64,000 nucleotides of DNA, from positions 1 to 64,000 of the forward strand of contig JAUJYZ010001079.1 of assembly GCA_033675265.1 (NCBI GenBank). The letters are read 5' to 3'. Of the stretch, positions 22,901 to 35,290 are shown in pieces. The stretch is from Actinostola sp. cb2023. Its lineage: Eukaryota; Cnidaria; Anthozoa; Actiniaria; Actinostolidae. Within the stretch, counting starts at the first letter, position 1. The number at the start of each line of letters is the position of its first letter. The notes under the pieces were generated by a model. It ran no database searches. It saw only the letters and a program-made list of their open reading frames with translations, and was not told the DNA's origin. The translations under genes and the position numbers were made by a program.

Positions 22901-25900
22901 AGGCTTTCGAGTTGACCACTACCTACTACAATAAACTAAATAAGGAGTTGTATCTGTGACATGGCTAGTGCGTAATGGTCAAGGTAGCAAAGGCTTTCGA
23001 GTTGACCACTACCTACTACAATAAACTAAATAGGAGTTGTATATGTGACATGGCTAGTGCGTAATGGTCAAGTTAGCAAAGGCTTTCGAGTTGACCACTA
23101 CCTACTACAATAAACTAAATAAAGAGTTGTATCTGTGACATGGCTAGTGCGTAATGGTCAAGGTAACAAAGGCTTTCGAGTTGACCACTACCTACTACAA
23201 TAAACTAAATAAGGAGTTGTATATGTGACATGGCTAGTGCGTAATGGTCAAGTTAGCCGAGGCTTTCGAGTTGACCACTACCTACTACAATAAACTAAAT
23301 AAAGAGTTGTATCTGTGACATGGCTAGTGCGTAATGGTCAAGGTAGCAAAGGCTTTCGAGTTGACCACTACCTACTACAATAAACTAAATTTAGTAGTTG
23401 TATCTGTGACATGGCTAGTGCGTAATGGTCAAGGTAGCAAAGGCTTTCGAGTTGACCACTACCTACTACAATAAACTAAATAAGGAGTTGTATATGTGAC
23501 ATGGCTAGTGCGTAATGGTCAAGTTAGCCGAGGCTTTCGAGTTGACCACTACCTACTACAATAAACTAAATAAGGAGTTGTATCTGTGACATGGCTAGTG
23601 CGTAATGGTCAAGGTAGCAAAGGCTTTCGAGTTGACCACTACCTACTACAATAAACTAAATAAAGAGTTGTATCTGTGACATGGCTAGTGCGTAATGGTC
23701 AAGGTAGCAAAGGCTTTCGAGTTGACCACTACCTACTACAATAAACTAAATAAAGAGTTGTATATGTGACATGGTTAGTGCGTAATGGTCAAGGTAGCAA
23801 AGGCTTTCGAGTTGACCACTACCTACTACAATAAACTAAATAAAGAGTTGTATCTGTGACATGGCTAGTGCGTAATGGTCAAGGTAACAAAGGCTTTCGA
23901 GTTGACCACTACCTACTACAATAAACTAAATAAGGAGTTGTATCTGTGACATGGCTAGTGCGTAATGGTCAAGGTAACAAAGGCTTTCGAGTTGACCACT
24001 ACCTACTACAATAAACTAAATAAGGAGTTGTATCTGTGATCTGTGACATGGCTAGTGCGTAATGGTCAAGTTAGCAAAGGCTTTCGAGTTGACCACTACC
24101 TACTACAATAAACTAAATAAGGAGTTGTATCTGTGACATGGCTAGTGCGTAATGGTCAAGGTAACAAAGGCTTTCGAGTTGACCACTACCTACTACAATA
24201 AACTAAATTTAGGAGTTGTATCTGTGACATGGCTAGTGCGTAATGGTCAAGGTAGCAAAGGCTTTCGAGTTGACCACTACCTACTACAATAAACTAAATA
24301 AGGAGTTGTATCTGTGACATGGCTAGTGCGTAATGGTCAAGGTAACAAAGGCTTTCGAGTTGACCACTACCTACTACAATAAACTAAATAAGGAGTTGTA
24401 TCTGTGACATGGCTAGTGCGTAATGGTCAAGTTAGCAAAGGCTTTCGAGTTGACCACTACCTACTACAATAAACTAAATAAGGAGTTGTATCTGTGACAT
24501 GGCTAGTGCGTCATGGTCAAGTTAGCAGCGGCTTTCGAGTTGACCACTACCTACTACAATAAACTAAATAAAGAGTTGTATCTGTGACATGGCTAGTGCG
24601 TAATGGTCAAGGTAGCAAAGGCTTTCGAGTTGACCACTACCTACTACAATAAACTAAATAAAGAGTTGTATCTGTGACATGGCTAGTGCGTAATGGTCAA
24701 GGTAGCAGAGGCTTTCGAGTTGACCACTACCTACTACAATAAACTAAATAAGGAGTTGTATCTGTGACATGGCTAGTGCGTAATGGTCAAGGTAGCAGAG
24801 GCTTTCGAGTTGACCACTACCTACTACAATAAACTAAATAAGGAGTTGTATCTGTGACATGGCTAGTGCGTAATGGTCAAGGTAGCAGAGGCTTTCGAGT
24901 TGACCACTACCTACCACAATAAACTAAATAAAGAGTTGTATATGTGACATGGCTAGTGCGTAATGGTCAAGTTAGCAAAGGCTTTCGAGTTGACCACTAC
25001 CTACTACAATAAACTAAATAAGGAGTTGTATCTGTGACATGGCTAGTGCGTAATGGTCAAGTTAGCCGAGGCTTTCGAGTTGACCACTACCTACTACAAT
25101 AAACTAAATAAGGAGTTGTATCTGTGACATGGCTAGTGCGTAATGGTCAAGTTAGCAAAGGCTTTCGAGTTGACCACTACCTACTACAATAAACTAAATC
25201 AAGAGTTGTATCTGTGACATGGCTAGTGCGTAATGGTCAAGTTAGCAGAGGCTTTCGAGTTGACCACTACCTACTACAATAAACTAAATAAGGAGTTGTA
25301 TCTGTGACATGGCTAGTACGTAATGGTCAAGGTAGCAGAGGCTTTCGAGTTGACCACTACCTACTACAATAAACTAAATAAGGAGTTGTATATGTGACAT
25401 GGCTAGTGCGTAATGGTCAAGACAGCAGAGGCTTTCGAGTTGACCACTACCTACTACAATAAACTAAATAAAGAGTTGTATCTGTGACATGGCTAGTGCG
25501 TAATGGTCAAGTTAGCAAAGGCTTTCGAGTTGACCACTACCTACCACAATAAACTAAATAAAGAGTTGTATATGTGACATGGCTAGTGCGTAATGGTCAA
25601 GTTAGCAAAGGCTTTCGAGTTGACCACTACTACTACTACAATAAACTAAATTTAAGAGTTGTATCTGTGACATGGCTAGTGCGTAATGGTCAAGTTAGCA
25701 GAGGCTTTCGAGTTGACCACTACCTACTACAATAAACTAAATTTAGGAGTTGTATCTGTGACATGGCTAGTGCGTAATGGTCAAGTTAGCAGCGGCTTTC
25801 GAGTTGACCACTACCTACTACAATAAACTAAATAAGGAGTTGTATCTGTGACATGGCTAGTGCGTAATGGTCAAGGTAGCAAAGGCTTTCGAGTTGACCA

Positions 25901-27612
25901 CTACCTACTACAATAAACTAAATAAAGAGTTGTATCTGTGACATGGCTAGTGCGTAATGGTCAAGGTAGCAAAGGCTTTCGAGTTGACCACTACCTACTA
26001 CAATAAACTAAATAAAGAGTTGTATCTGTGACATGGCTAGTGCGTAATGGTCAAGTTAGCAAAGGCTTTCGAGTTGACCACTACCTACTACAATAAACTA
26101 AATTAAGGAGTTGTATCTGTGACATGGCTAGTGCGTAATGGTCAAGGTAGCAAAGGCTTTCGAGTTGACCACTACCTACTACAATAAACTAAATAAGGAG
26201 TTGTATCTGTGACATGGCTAGTGCGTAATGGTCAAGTTAGCAGGGGCTTTCGAGTTGACCACTACCTACTACAATAAACTAAATAAAGAGTTGTATCTGT
26301 GACATGGCTAGTGCGTAATGGTCAAGTTATCAAAGGCTTTCGAGTTGACCACTACCTACTACAATAAACTAAATAAAGAGTTGTATCTGTGACATGGCTA
26401 GTGCGTAATGGTCAAGTTAGCAAAGGCTTTCGAGTTGACCACTACCTACTACAATAAACTAAATAAGGAGTTGTATCTGTGACAAGGCTAGTCCGTATTG
26501 GTCAAGTTAACAGAGGCTTTCGAGTTGACCACTACCTACTACAATAAACTAAATAAGGAGTTGTATCTGTGACATGGCTAGTGCGTAATGGTCAAGTTAG
26601 CAAAGGCTTTCGAGTTGACCACTACCTACTACAATAAACTAAATAAAGAGTTGTATCTGTGACATGGCTAGTGCGTAATGGTCAAGACAGCAGAGGCTTT
26701 CGAGTTGACCACTACCTACTACAATAAACTAAATAAGGAGTTGTATCTGTGACATGGCTAGTGCGTAATGGTCAAGGTAACAAAGGCTTTCGAGTTGACC
26801 ACTACCTACTACAATAAACTAAATAAGGAGTTGTATCTGTGACATGGCTAGTGCGTAATGGTCAAGGTAGCATAGGCTTTCGAGTTGACCACTACCTACT
26901 ACAATAAACTAAATAAGGAGTTGTATCTGTGACATGGCTAGTGCGTAATGGTCAAGGTAGCATAGGCTTTCGAGTTGACCACTACCTACTACAATAAACT
27001 AAATAAGGAGTTGTATATGTGACATGGCTAGTGCGTAATGGTCAAGGTAGCAAAGGCTTTCGAGTTGACCACTACCTACCACAATAAACTAAATAAGGAG
27101 TTGTATCTGTGACATGGCTAGTACGTAATGGTCAAGTTAGCAAAGGCTTTCGAGTTGACCACTACCTACTACAATAAACTAAATAAGGAGTTGTATCTGT
27201 GACATGGCTAGTGCGTAATGGTCAAGGTAGCATAGGCTTTCGAGTTGACCACTACCTACTACAATAAACTAAATAAGGAGTTGTATCTGTGACATGGCTA
27301 GTGCGTAATGGTCAAGGTAGCAAAGGCTTTCGAGTTGACCACTACCTACTACAATAAACTAAATAAGGAGTTGTATCTGTGACATGGCTAGTGCGTAATG
27401 GTCAAGTTAGCAAAGGCTTTCGAGTTGACCACTACCTACTACAATAAACTAAATAAGGAGTTGTATCTGTGACATGGCTAGTGCGTAATGGTCAAGGTAG
27501 CAAATGCTTTCGAGTTGACCACTACCTACTACAATCAACTAAATAAGGAGCTGTATATGTGACATGGCTAGTATGTAATGAGCAAAGGCTTTCGAGTTGA
27601 CCACTACCTACT
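16977..27612. repeat. 90-bp satellite array (~118 units)
   Basis: Unit landmarks are TAAACTAAAT, a variable AAAG/AAGG/TTTAGG/TCAAG word, AGTTGTATCTGTGACATGGC, TAGTGCGTAATGGTCAAG, a variable GTAGCAGAG/TTAGCAAAG/ACAGCAGAG word, and CTTTCGAGTTGACCACTACC. The units are nearly identical and differ mainly at these two variable words. Blocks recur at 361 bp (4 units) near 19.4-20.2 kb and at about 901 bp (10 units) near 21.9-22.8 kb. No reading frame stays open through the array. Confidence 0.97.
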
Positions 27613-27887
27613 TTGAGAGTAAATGAGGGAGAGAAAAATGAGACAGTATCTACATATGGAATATATAACTAGTGCATTTGTGAAATGAAAAAAAGAAGAG
27701 AAAACTTATTTAAAGAAAAACTGATTGAATATTAAATAAATATTAAATAAATAGATAAATAAATAGATAAATAAATAGATAAATAAATATGTATTTATAA
27801 GCATAAACATACATGCAGTACATATTTTTACAATCATTGAGTTAAAATAAAATATTATTATTTTTAATATGACTGGCTATCCAGCAA
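27613..27887. other. Right flank of satellite; AT-rich spacer
   Basis: GAGAGTAAATGAGGGAG through GTGCATTTGTGAAATGAAAA matches 4357-4445, the right side of composite copy A. It is followed by AAATAGATAAAT repeats and unassigned AT-rich DNA. Confidence 0.8.
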
Positions 27888-28068
27888 GTATTTTATTTTA
27901 TTTTATTTTATTTTATTTTATTTTATTTTATTTTATTTTATTTTATTTTATTTTATTTTATTTTATTTTATTTTATTTTTTTATTTTATTTTATTTTATT
28001 TTATTTTTTTATTTTATTTTATTTTATTTTATTTTTTTATTTTATTTTATTTTATTTTATTTTATTTT

Positions 28069-28103
<35 letters not shown>
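27888..28103. repeat. (TTTTA)n then (TTGA)n microsatellite
   Basis: About 180 bp of TTTTA pentamers with three short interruptions (extra T), followed by about seven TTGA tetramers. Confidence 0.96.
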
Positions 28104-28146
28104 TAACAAAATAAAACTAAGCGAAAGTATACGACGTTTCGGCGTC

Positions 28147-28147
<1 letters not shown>

Positions 28148-28194
<47 letters not shown>

Positions 28195-28238
28195 TGTTTT
28201 AATTATAATAACTTTATTCCTCAAAACAAATAAAAATG

Positions 28239-28286
<48 letters not shown>

Positions 28287-28301
28287 GTAATAATAATAGT
28301 A

Positions 28302-28337
<36 letters not shown>

Positions 28338-28404
28338 TTTTTTAATTATAATAACTTTTTCCCTCTAAACAAATAATAATGATAATAATAATAATAATAA
28401 TAAT
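28148..28404. repeat. (AAT)n microsatellites, partly duplicated
   Basis: Three AAT tracts separated by closely related spacers (TTTTAATTATAATAACTTTA and a variant with TTTTTCC). The tract-plus-spacer block has therefore duplicated locally. Confidence 0.93.
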
Positions 28405-28577
28405 ACAGTGGAACCTGTTGGGCGGGGTTTGTTAATAATTATAACTAAACAAAAATGCCTGTTTTCTTTAATTGGAATGCAGCCATTTATTTATTCAATT
28501 GCGATTTGACTTGTCGCTTGTAGATTAGTTTAGCCGGGTAATTATATGATTATCAATTACTGTAATAATATTCATGA

Positions 28578-28783
<206 letters not shown>

Positions 28784-28858
28784 TATTTCTTAAACGGCAA
28801 CGTTGTTGTTCAATTTACTGAATGACGACAAAACACATCGATCTAGAAACCGTACCAT

Positions 28859-29095
28859 TATACCCCATTCACACCAAACCTCGTTTAGTTAAACTAAGTT
28901 TGTTCTCGCTTCTCTAATTCGAGGGCTTTTAATTTCACAAGAATCAAACTACCTGGAATTTCTACTATGCAACATAAAGGACAGTTTACCAGCAGTTTTG
29001 TGCCAAAAGTTTCATGGCGTCTGTAGATAATTTTCTAAACCTGTTTAGTTAAACCACCTTAAACCATGTTTAAGCCTTGGTGTGAATGGGGTATA
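28859..29095. mobile_element. 233-bp MITE, TACCCCATTCACACC ends
   Basis: Inverted ends TACCCCATTCACACCAA and TTGGTGTGAATGGGGTA are bounded by TA on each side. The internal GTTTAGTTAAAC words are also inverted. It is non-coding. Confidence 0.85.
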
Positions 29096-29320
29096 TCTTT
29101 CAATTCTGACTCACGGATAAAAATCTAATCTCTATATCGTTTACTCTGAACTCGATAAAACCCATCTTCCCTTAATTATAACGTGCAGTTACCGGTTTGG
29201 AAGTAAAAAAGACGGAAAGAGCAAGTCATAATAAAAAGGTGCCCCACAAACAGATTTCCGAGGACAGAAGTAAAACACTTTTTATGTTTTTCCTCCCCTG
29301 ACTATATCATATGGACAAAA

Positions 29321-29999
29321 AGGTGGTTTAAGGCTTGGCTGAGAGACTAATTACTCATAAAATCACAATTTTTGAATTATTGAGTCAGGCATTTCACCTA
29401 CCAAGCTGAAACTCGGCTAGTAGCTGTAGTTCGTTGAAACAGATAATATTATATGGAAACTACTGGACATGCCGTATCACGTGACAAACCACGTGGTCAC
29501 AAATGTACGAAAGACTCAACAAAAAATGGGGTGTACAGAGACTTTTCTTAGAATAATAGATTGTGTATTAAATAAGGACAATTCAATAGGTCTTTCCAAA
29601 ATAGCCTTTGCTCGTTGTCCATCATTGTTAGTTATGGAGATAATTGACAAAATAGGTCACGTGACCAAGCTGAAAATTATATATTTTCATTTTTCTCTTT
29701 ACCGTTTAGCTGGGGACAACGAGCAAAGGCTAACTTAGGAAGACCTCTTCAAACATCATCAAATAACACCTATTTTATTATCCTAAGAAAAGTCTCTGTA
29801 CTCCCCATTTTCAATTTTCTCTTTTTCTCATTTTAAGGTCACGTGACCTTTAGAAATTAACATAATTGCACTTAAAATATTACAAAACCTAAATGCCTCC
29901 TAAGGACCAAACACCATAATCATTCGTTATAAATGGAGAGAGATATTGTAAAAATGTGATTTTACATGTTGCTCTATAAAACCAAGCCTTAAACCACCT
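29321..29999. mobile_element. ~680-bp palindromic element
   Basis: Ends AGGTGGTTTAAGGCTTGG and CCAAGCCTTAAACCACCT are perfect inverses. Further inner pairs include GAGACTTTTCTTAGAATAAT with a rightward ATTATCCTAAGAAAAGTCTC, and CTTTGCTCGTTGTCC with GGACAACGAGCAAAG. A plus-strand frame inside has no recognisable motif. Confidence 0.82.
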
Positions 30000-30274
30000 G
30001 AGGTTACCTAAAATTTCCCGCTGCTTGTTTACTGGGCTAATACAGCAAATGCAGTCAGAGAAAAAAACATAAAAATCCTATTTGCGAGCAAATTATATTT
30101 CATTTTTTTTTACTTTTATTTAAAATGTTAAAATTTAAATTTAAAAATACTTAAAAAGAGGAACAATCAATGTGGGTTTAATATCATCGACATATGTAAA
30201 ATTTAACTAATTATAATCAGTGTTTCCGTAGCTACTCGAGATTTACACTGGTTTCAAAAATATTCATTTCACAA

Positions 30275-30630
30275 TGAGGGTTTATCATGTAATTTCAAAA
30301 CTCATAGGACAAAAAAATGATTATCATAGCTGGAAAGAGCTCGTTGAAATTAGCAAAAATGTGAAGATAGGAAAAGATCGCTTTACAAATTGCGAAGATA
30401 TGTATTTTGTATGAAAATCTTTGTTGGAGGCAAGAGTTGCGTAAATTTCAGTCCAAAGTTTTTCATAATGGCAGCCGAAAATGTCGATTTTTGTAAATTC
30501 ATATCTTCGCAATCTGTGAAGCGATCTTTTCCAAACTTCACATTTTTACTAATTTCAACGAGCTCTTTCCAACTATGATAATCATTTTTTTGTCCTATTA
30601 CTTTTGAAATTACATGATAAGCCCTCATTC
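30275..30630. mobile_element. ~356-bp near-perfect palindrome
   Basis: The left half (GAGGGTTTATCATGTAATTT, AGAGCTCGTTGAAATTAG, CGAAGATATG) is mirrored by the right half (CATATCTTCG, CTAATTTCAACGAGCTCT, AAATTACATGATAAGCCCTC). The similar open frames on both strands follow from the symmetry and are not genes. Confidence 0.85.
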
Positions 30631-30971
30631 ACTCTGGACAGCCTATGTACGTAAATACGGTCGAATGTAATTCGGTTGAAAGTACATATATTTTGTTTAC
30701 ACAGATAGAACATGGCTAATAGACCTTTCCAGAATATAGATATCCCGTGGGTATGTAATATAGAAGACAGTGTATTAAGAATATGCATGCATGGTATACT
30801 AATTTTGCGCCTTTTCTCCATTCAGATCGCGATTAGATCATAATAAAATACAGGCTTTGTTTTATTTGTTATTTATGCAAATCTAGGTTTTGTCTTTCTG
30901 TCGAAAGCCAGGTGATAAAATGGTTTTAATTCTGGTATTTTCAGCGGTTTTTGGATGCGAAAGAGGCCAGT

Positions 30972-31173
30972 TTAAGCCGCATCTAAACGAACAAGTTTTC
31001 CTTGACAAGTTTTCCTTGACAAGGAAAAATTGATAATTTTTTGTCGTCTACACGAGCAAGTCTTCCTTGACAAAGAAAAATTGGCGATATTTTTGTCGTC
31101 TACACGAGCAAGTCTTCCTTGTCAATGAAAACTAGCTTGTCAAGGAAAATTTGCTCGTGTAGATTCGGCTTTA
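30972..31173. mobile_element. MITE with internal direct repeats
   Basis: TTAAGCCGCATCTAAACGAA faces TCGTGTAGATTCGGCTTTA. Inside, GTCGTCTACACGAGCAAGTC followed by TTCCTTG occurs twice directly. It is a non-coding element. Confidence 0.7.
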
Positions 31174-31318
31174 CTAATTAGGAATCCACACATACTACTT
31201 TCGCGCCATTTTTGATTCAGCCAATCAGACGTTAGAACGTAAAGTGCACACGCGTCTGTGATTATTTATGCATATATGATCAGAAACGGTTTGCTTTCGC
31301 TCCAAAAGAAGTGATGCC
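31174..31318. other. Possible upstream region of the mosaic gene
   Basis: This holds TCAGCCAATCAGACG (a CCAAT-type word) about 100 bp upstream of a candidate leader exon, and TATTTATGCATATATG closer in. Promoter function is a guess from position only. Confidence 0.25.
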
Positions 31319-31385
31319 ATGACTTTTATTATGTTATTTTCACTCCTTTCGGTTGTAAAAGAAGCTGATTTATCGACAACATGAG
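31319..31385 (+). other. Candidate 5' leader exon with a short upstream ORF
   Basis: An ATG at 31319 opens a 21-codon frame ending in TGA at 31382-31384. One base later a near-consensus donor occurs (TGAG then GTAAGA, junction 31385/31386). The first coding exon of the mosaic gene begins after an acceptor at 32876, so an upstream leader exon is expected. This is the best local donor, but the link is unproven. Confidence 0.3.
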
Positions 31386-32216
31386 GTAAGATGAATCAAT
31401 GTAGCTCTAGAAGGATTAAAATGTCAAAAAATAACAAACAAATGTGACATTTTCGGTCGAGAACGATGCAACTCTCTCGAAGAAGAACAGGTTGTTGATT
31501 GAAAAACTTCAGTAACATCAATTCTTGCAAACTTTTCCTTCCGGCGGGATAAAACGATTAATTATTAATCATAGGTAAGTTAATAATACAAACTGTTGAT
31601 TAGAATTTCAACTTCTACATGTTGTACCTGTGGTTAAATAGAGTACAAATTAACGGCTCTTTTAAGAATTAAAAATTCAGGTGTAAAAACAATATTGACA
31701 GAGCCTACGTGCGGTTTTAGTTGGAGCTCACGTAGAACGACACTCAGTATTTATTAAAATATTTAACACTTCAAAAGGAGACTTGGCATATACGGATGGA
31801 GTAAGGTAAAGGTTGTTTTAAAAACAGAAAATCTCGAATGTTAATGTTTTAATTGTATTTTTTTTGGGTTCAAACCTCAGGACTATATATGACTTTTAAA
31901 ATTGCACTGGTGTTTTAAATATTAGACGAGGTTGGTGTTCCTGGCATTTATACAATAACACTAATAATTATATAACAGCCTAGTATTTCTCCCAGTCAGT
32001 GAATAGAACATTTAATATGACCATGATACTGGATTATTTTTAAAGATGAAGCATCAAGTCAGGGCATTTGCACAGAAGAATATTGCAGTCCTTTGGCCGA
32101 GTTTAATACTGCAGTTCTCAGTATTATGCGAACTCAGATTTTTTCGCTTCTGTCAATCTAATTCAGAACTCAAACAAATTCAAAACTAAATACAAGGCTT
32201 CAACTAAATGATCCAT
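31386..32216. other. Candidate first (leader) intron; nothing recognised
   Basis: AT-rich sequence without repeats, inverted elements or exon-like frames that I can support. Confidence 0.4.
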
Positions 32217-32338
32217 AATGTAAGTAGGTGCTTTAATTCAAATGGAGTCAGGAGCTACTGTTAGGTGGATATACATGTATGTACATACCTAACAGTATAG
32301 CTCCTGGCTCCATTGGATTAATGCACCTGACTTACATT
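32217..32338. mobile_element. ~122-bp palindromic MITE
   Basis: AATGTAAGTAGGTGCTTTAA faces TTAATGCACCTGACTTACATT. The inner pair GGAGTCAGGAGCTACTGTTA and TAACAGTATAGCTCCTGGCTCC flanks a small ATACATGTATGTA centre. Confidence 0.78.
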
Positions 32339-32527
32339 ATTACCAAAGTCATATTTGGTTTCCATTTGGTGGGTCTTTATTTTTAAGTTTACTGATTTTT
32401 GTATGTTGATTGACAGAGGCGAAAAATCAAATTACAAGCCAACTGCCTAAATGTCGGAGTTCGCATTATATTGAGAATCAGCAGTAAAATTAAATTCCCT
32501 AATAAATTGATGAAAAAGACTTGTAGT

Positions 32528-32654
32528 GGTAATCATACGGTTTCGAGTTCAATTTGGAAATAATTTGCACGAGTGTGTTTTTCAAAGAGTATCAAAAGCA
32601 AACAAACGAGTGCAAATGGTGCAAATTGAACGAGAAATCGTATGAACTACCAAT
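32528..32654. mobile_element. Small imperfect inverted repeat
   Basis: GGTAATCATACGGTTTCGAG with CAATTT faces AAATTGAACGAGAAATCGTATGAACTACC-type sequence (ends only quoted in part). The adjacent AATATTCATGAAAAAAAG and ATCATGAATATTATTA also pair around 32660-32756. These are probably degraded MITEs. Confidence 0.5.
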
Positions 32655-32926
32655 TAATAATATTCATGAAAAAAAGTAATACTGCCGTGCAAATTACTTT
32701 TCAATTGCACTGCTCTTAGCCAATCAGAATCGAGCATTTTTATCATGAATATTATTAGGGCTAATATCATAGTTTTACATTTTACTATTGACTGTTCACA
32801 TTGAAAACAGGTGTATCAATTTTACGCTAAAAAATGTAGAATACAGTAATCAGTTGTTGTTTGTGTTATTTTTCAGTGACTCTCTCGCCAAGTTCGATTT
32901 GAACGCGCTGTGTACATTTGGATAGG

Positions 32927-33014
32927 ATGGTTTTAGCTGCTTGGCTGCCTATTTGTACCTTCATTCTACCAATGTTATTACTACAAAGAGAACCTCTAAC
33001 TGCTGCAGATGCAG
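32927..33014 (+). CDS. Mosaic receptor gene, exon 1: signal peptide
   Basis: The exon opens after an acceptor (TTATTTTTCAG, ending 32876), with 50 nt of leader before ATG 32927. A TTG two codons after an in-frame upstream position was not used as start. The 29 codons encode a hydrophobic stretch (WLPICTFILPMLLL) followed by QREPLTAADA, a convincing secretory signal peptide. The donor is GCAG/GTGAGC at 33014/33015, leaving phase 1, which matches every downstream module. The gene product should enter the secretory pathway. A membrane anchor was not found in the window. Confidence 0.8.
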
Positions 33015-33684
33015 GTGAGCAAGCGACGAGTGTCAGTGACTTCACTTACTCAACCCAAACAATCATCACGGCTTCGCTCCATACATTTCTTCATGTCTTG
33101 AATTATTTTATTTCTATGAAGCTAAACGTTTGTGTGAAGGAGTTGTCTTACCTTATATGTGCTTAGGATTGTTTGTTTGACTAGTTTTCTTCAGTGCAGA
33201 GCTGTTATCTGAACAAACCGTTCAGATATTTTGATCACAAAATACAAAGAAATGAATGGAGCCGAGTTTGAATTTTTGAGAAATGTAATTAGCCAGTGAT
33301 TGTATGTGGTCTTTGAGATTATTTCAGTGAAGTTTCAGCTAAATCAAATGTTGAACGATTTACTAACTAGTCCATACATTAAGTGGTTTATTATAAAAAT
33401 AAATAATAAATAAAACAACACGTTTATTTTTGCCGATGCTTGAGTTCATTTGGTCTATTGAGCTCCGATCTGATTGGCTGCTAAGCTGCCATGCGCATGC
33501 AAGTTATACTGGATTCTCTTTCCTCCGCGACTTCAGCTTGTCGGAGCGGATAGAAAGTGAATCCGAGACTGGACTAAGTCAACCCCTTTAATTTCCTCTC
33601 ATTTTTCTTATACCTGTGCCGAATGAATGAGAGGAGACTGGTAAGTAGTTCAACCTACTAATTAAAATCTTTATTTCTATTCAG
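33015..33684. other. Intron 1
   Basis: Unremarkable except for an SP-promoter-like neighbourhood near 33460-33640. A GCGCATGC word and a strong but isolated donor-like GACTG/GTAAGT at 33637 might mark an alternative first exon. I cannot support it further. Confidence 0.35.
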
Positions 33685-34005
33685 CCAACGTTCGCTTGAA
33701 TGGTAGTCATCACCCAAACCAAGGTCGAGTGGAAATTTTCCAAAAGGGAAAATGGGGGAAGATATGTGACGAGGGCTGGGATATAAAGGATGCTTCAGTG
33801 GTATGCCGAGAGCTTGGACTACCGGATGTGACGCGCACGTTTGGAGGCCAGATATTTGAAACCGGAAGTGAGCAGTTTTTAATTGGTAAAGTCGGTTGCC
33901 TAGGAACGGAGCCGTCTCTGGTCAATTGTACGTTTAATCGTGTTGGGGACGGTTATTACTGCTACAGTAGTAAGGAAGCAAACGTGGTCTGCGGCGAGCA
34001 AAAAG
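33685..34005 (+). CDS. Mosaic receptor gene, exon 2: SRCR domain 1
   Basis: A 321-nt symmetric phase 1-1 exon (acceptor TTCTATTCAG, donor AAAG/GTAAGG) encodes one complete scavenger receptor cysteine-rich domain. Typical landmarks are VRLNGS, NQGRVEIF, WGKICDEGWD, ASVVCRELGL, GKVGCLGTEPSLVNC, YYC and a terminal NVVCGE. Six cysteines in the group A pattern are present. SRCR domains in animals bind proteins and polyanionic or microbial ligands; the specific ligand here is unknown. The donor itself forms the first copy of the tandem repeat filling the next intron. Confidence 0.92.
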
Positions 34006-34780
34006 GTAAGGAAAGAATTGTCTGTCCGTCCCTCCGTAATACCACAGGGAGCCCAATTTATAATTAATTTCACTCGTGCGTCATTTTACCATATAAGGTA
34101 AGGAAATAATTGTTTTAGGCTGTCTGTCTGTCTGTCCGTATGTAATAAAACAGGGAGCCCAATTTATAATTCATTCCACTCGTGCGTCATTTTACCATAT
34201 AAGGTAAATAAATAATCGTTTTAGGCTGTGTGTCTGTCCGTGTGTACCACAGGAAGCCCAATTTATAATTAATTTCACTCGAGCGTCATTTTACCATATA
34301 AGGTAAATAAATAATCGTTTTAGGTTGTCTGTCTGTCTGTCCGTGTGTACCACAGGAAGCCCAATTTATAATTAATTTCACTCGTGCGTCATTTTATCAT
34401 ATAAGGTAAATAAATAATTGTGTTATGCTGTCTGTCTGTCTGTCCGTATGTAATATCACAGGGAGCCCAATTTATAAATCATTTCACTCGTACGTCATTT
34501 TACCATATAAGGTAAATAAATAATTGTCTTAGGCTGTCTGTCTGTCCGTGTGTAATACCACAGGTAGCCCAATTTACAATTTCTTTCACTCGAGCGTGCG
34601 TCATTTTACCATATAAGGTAAATAAATAATTGTTTTAGGCTGTCTGTCTGTCCGTGTGTAATACCACAGGAAGCCTAATTTATAATTCATTCCACTCGTG
34701 CGTCATTTTACCATATAAGGTAAATAAATACTTGTTTTACGCTGCGGACGACTTCATGACAGGACTGTCTGTCTGTCCGT
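34003..34780. repeat. ~103-bp tandem array in intron 2 carrying repeated donor-like sites
   Basis: Eight AAGGTAA(G/A) words start at 34003 (the real exon 2 donor), 34095, 34201, 34300, 34403, 34509, 34615 and 34717. Shared unit landmarks are GCTGTCTGTCTGTCCGTGTG, CCACAGGGAGCCCAATTTAT and CACTCGTGCGTCATTTTACC. The unit therefore includes sequence continuous with the native 5' splice site. Confidence 0.9.
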
Positions 34781-34970
34781 GAATAAAATATTTTCCTACG
34801 CGTCCTACCACAGAAAACCCATTTAAAGAAACATAAATGTATTTTCATTTATTACAATTATAATCAGAAGAAATGGTTGGGATACCTGTGTACGAATAGG
34901 GAAAACATATAGGAGGAGGGCGTGGGACCGAGTAAGTTGACAATACTTTCTTCCTTTGTATTCAAAACAG

Positions 34971-35285
34971 ATGAGGTATTTCTAGTTGACGGACTGACAC
35001 CAAACCAAGGTCGTGTAGAGGTGTTCTACAAAGGAAAAAGAGGCCTTGTCTGTGATAACAACTGGGATCTGAACAATGCAAAGGTTGTATGCAATATGCT
35101 TGGGCTTCCTGTGGCAACTCATGCTGTAAAGAACAGTTTCTTTGGTTTAGTTCTATTTCTTAGACCAGACTTGATGGCGAAAGTCAATTGTCATGGAAAC
35201 GAAACGTCATTGTTTGACTGTCCGTTCAGTGAAAATGTGGATTCGTGTGAACAAAATGCCGGTGTTGTGTGTGGCAAGCTATCAG
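34971..35285 (+). CDS. Mosaic receptor gene, exon 3: SRCR domain 2
   Basis: A 315-nt phase 1-1 exon (acceptor TTCAAAACAG, donor TCAG/GTATGT). Landmarks are FLVDGLTPNQGRVEVFYKGK, GLVCDNNWDLNNAKVVCNML, AKVNCHGNETSLFDCPF, DSCEQNAGVVCG. All six group A cysteines are present. HGNETSLFDC includes an N-glycosylation sequon (NET). Complete single-exon SRCR; ligand unknown. Confidence 0.92.
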
Positions 35286-35290
35286 GTATG

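Noticed and set aside
30324..30628. Similar open frames on both strands (…ELVEISKNVKFGKDRF…)
   Set aside because: A near-perfect palindrome reads almost the same on both strands; the frames follow from symmetry.
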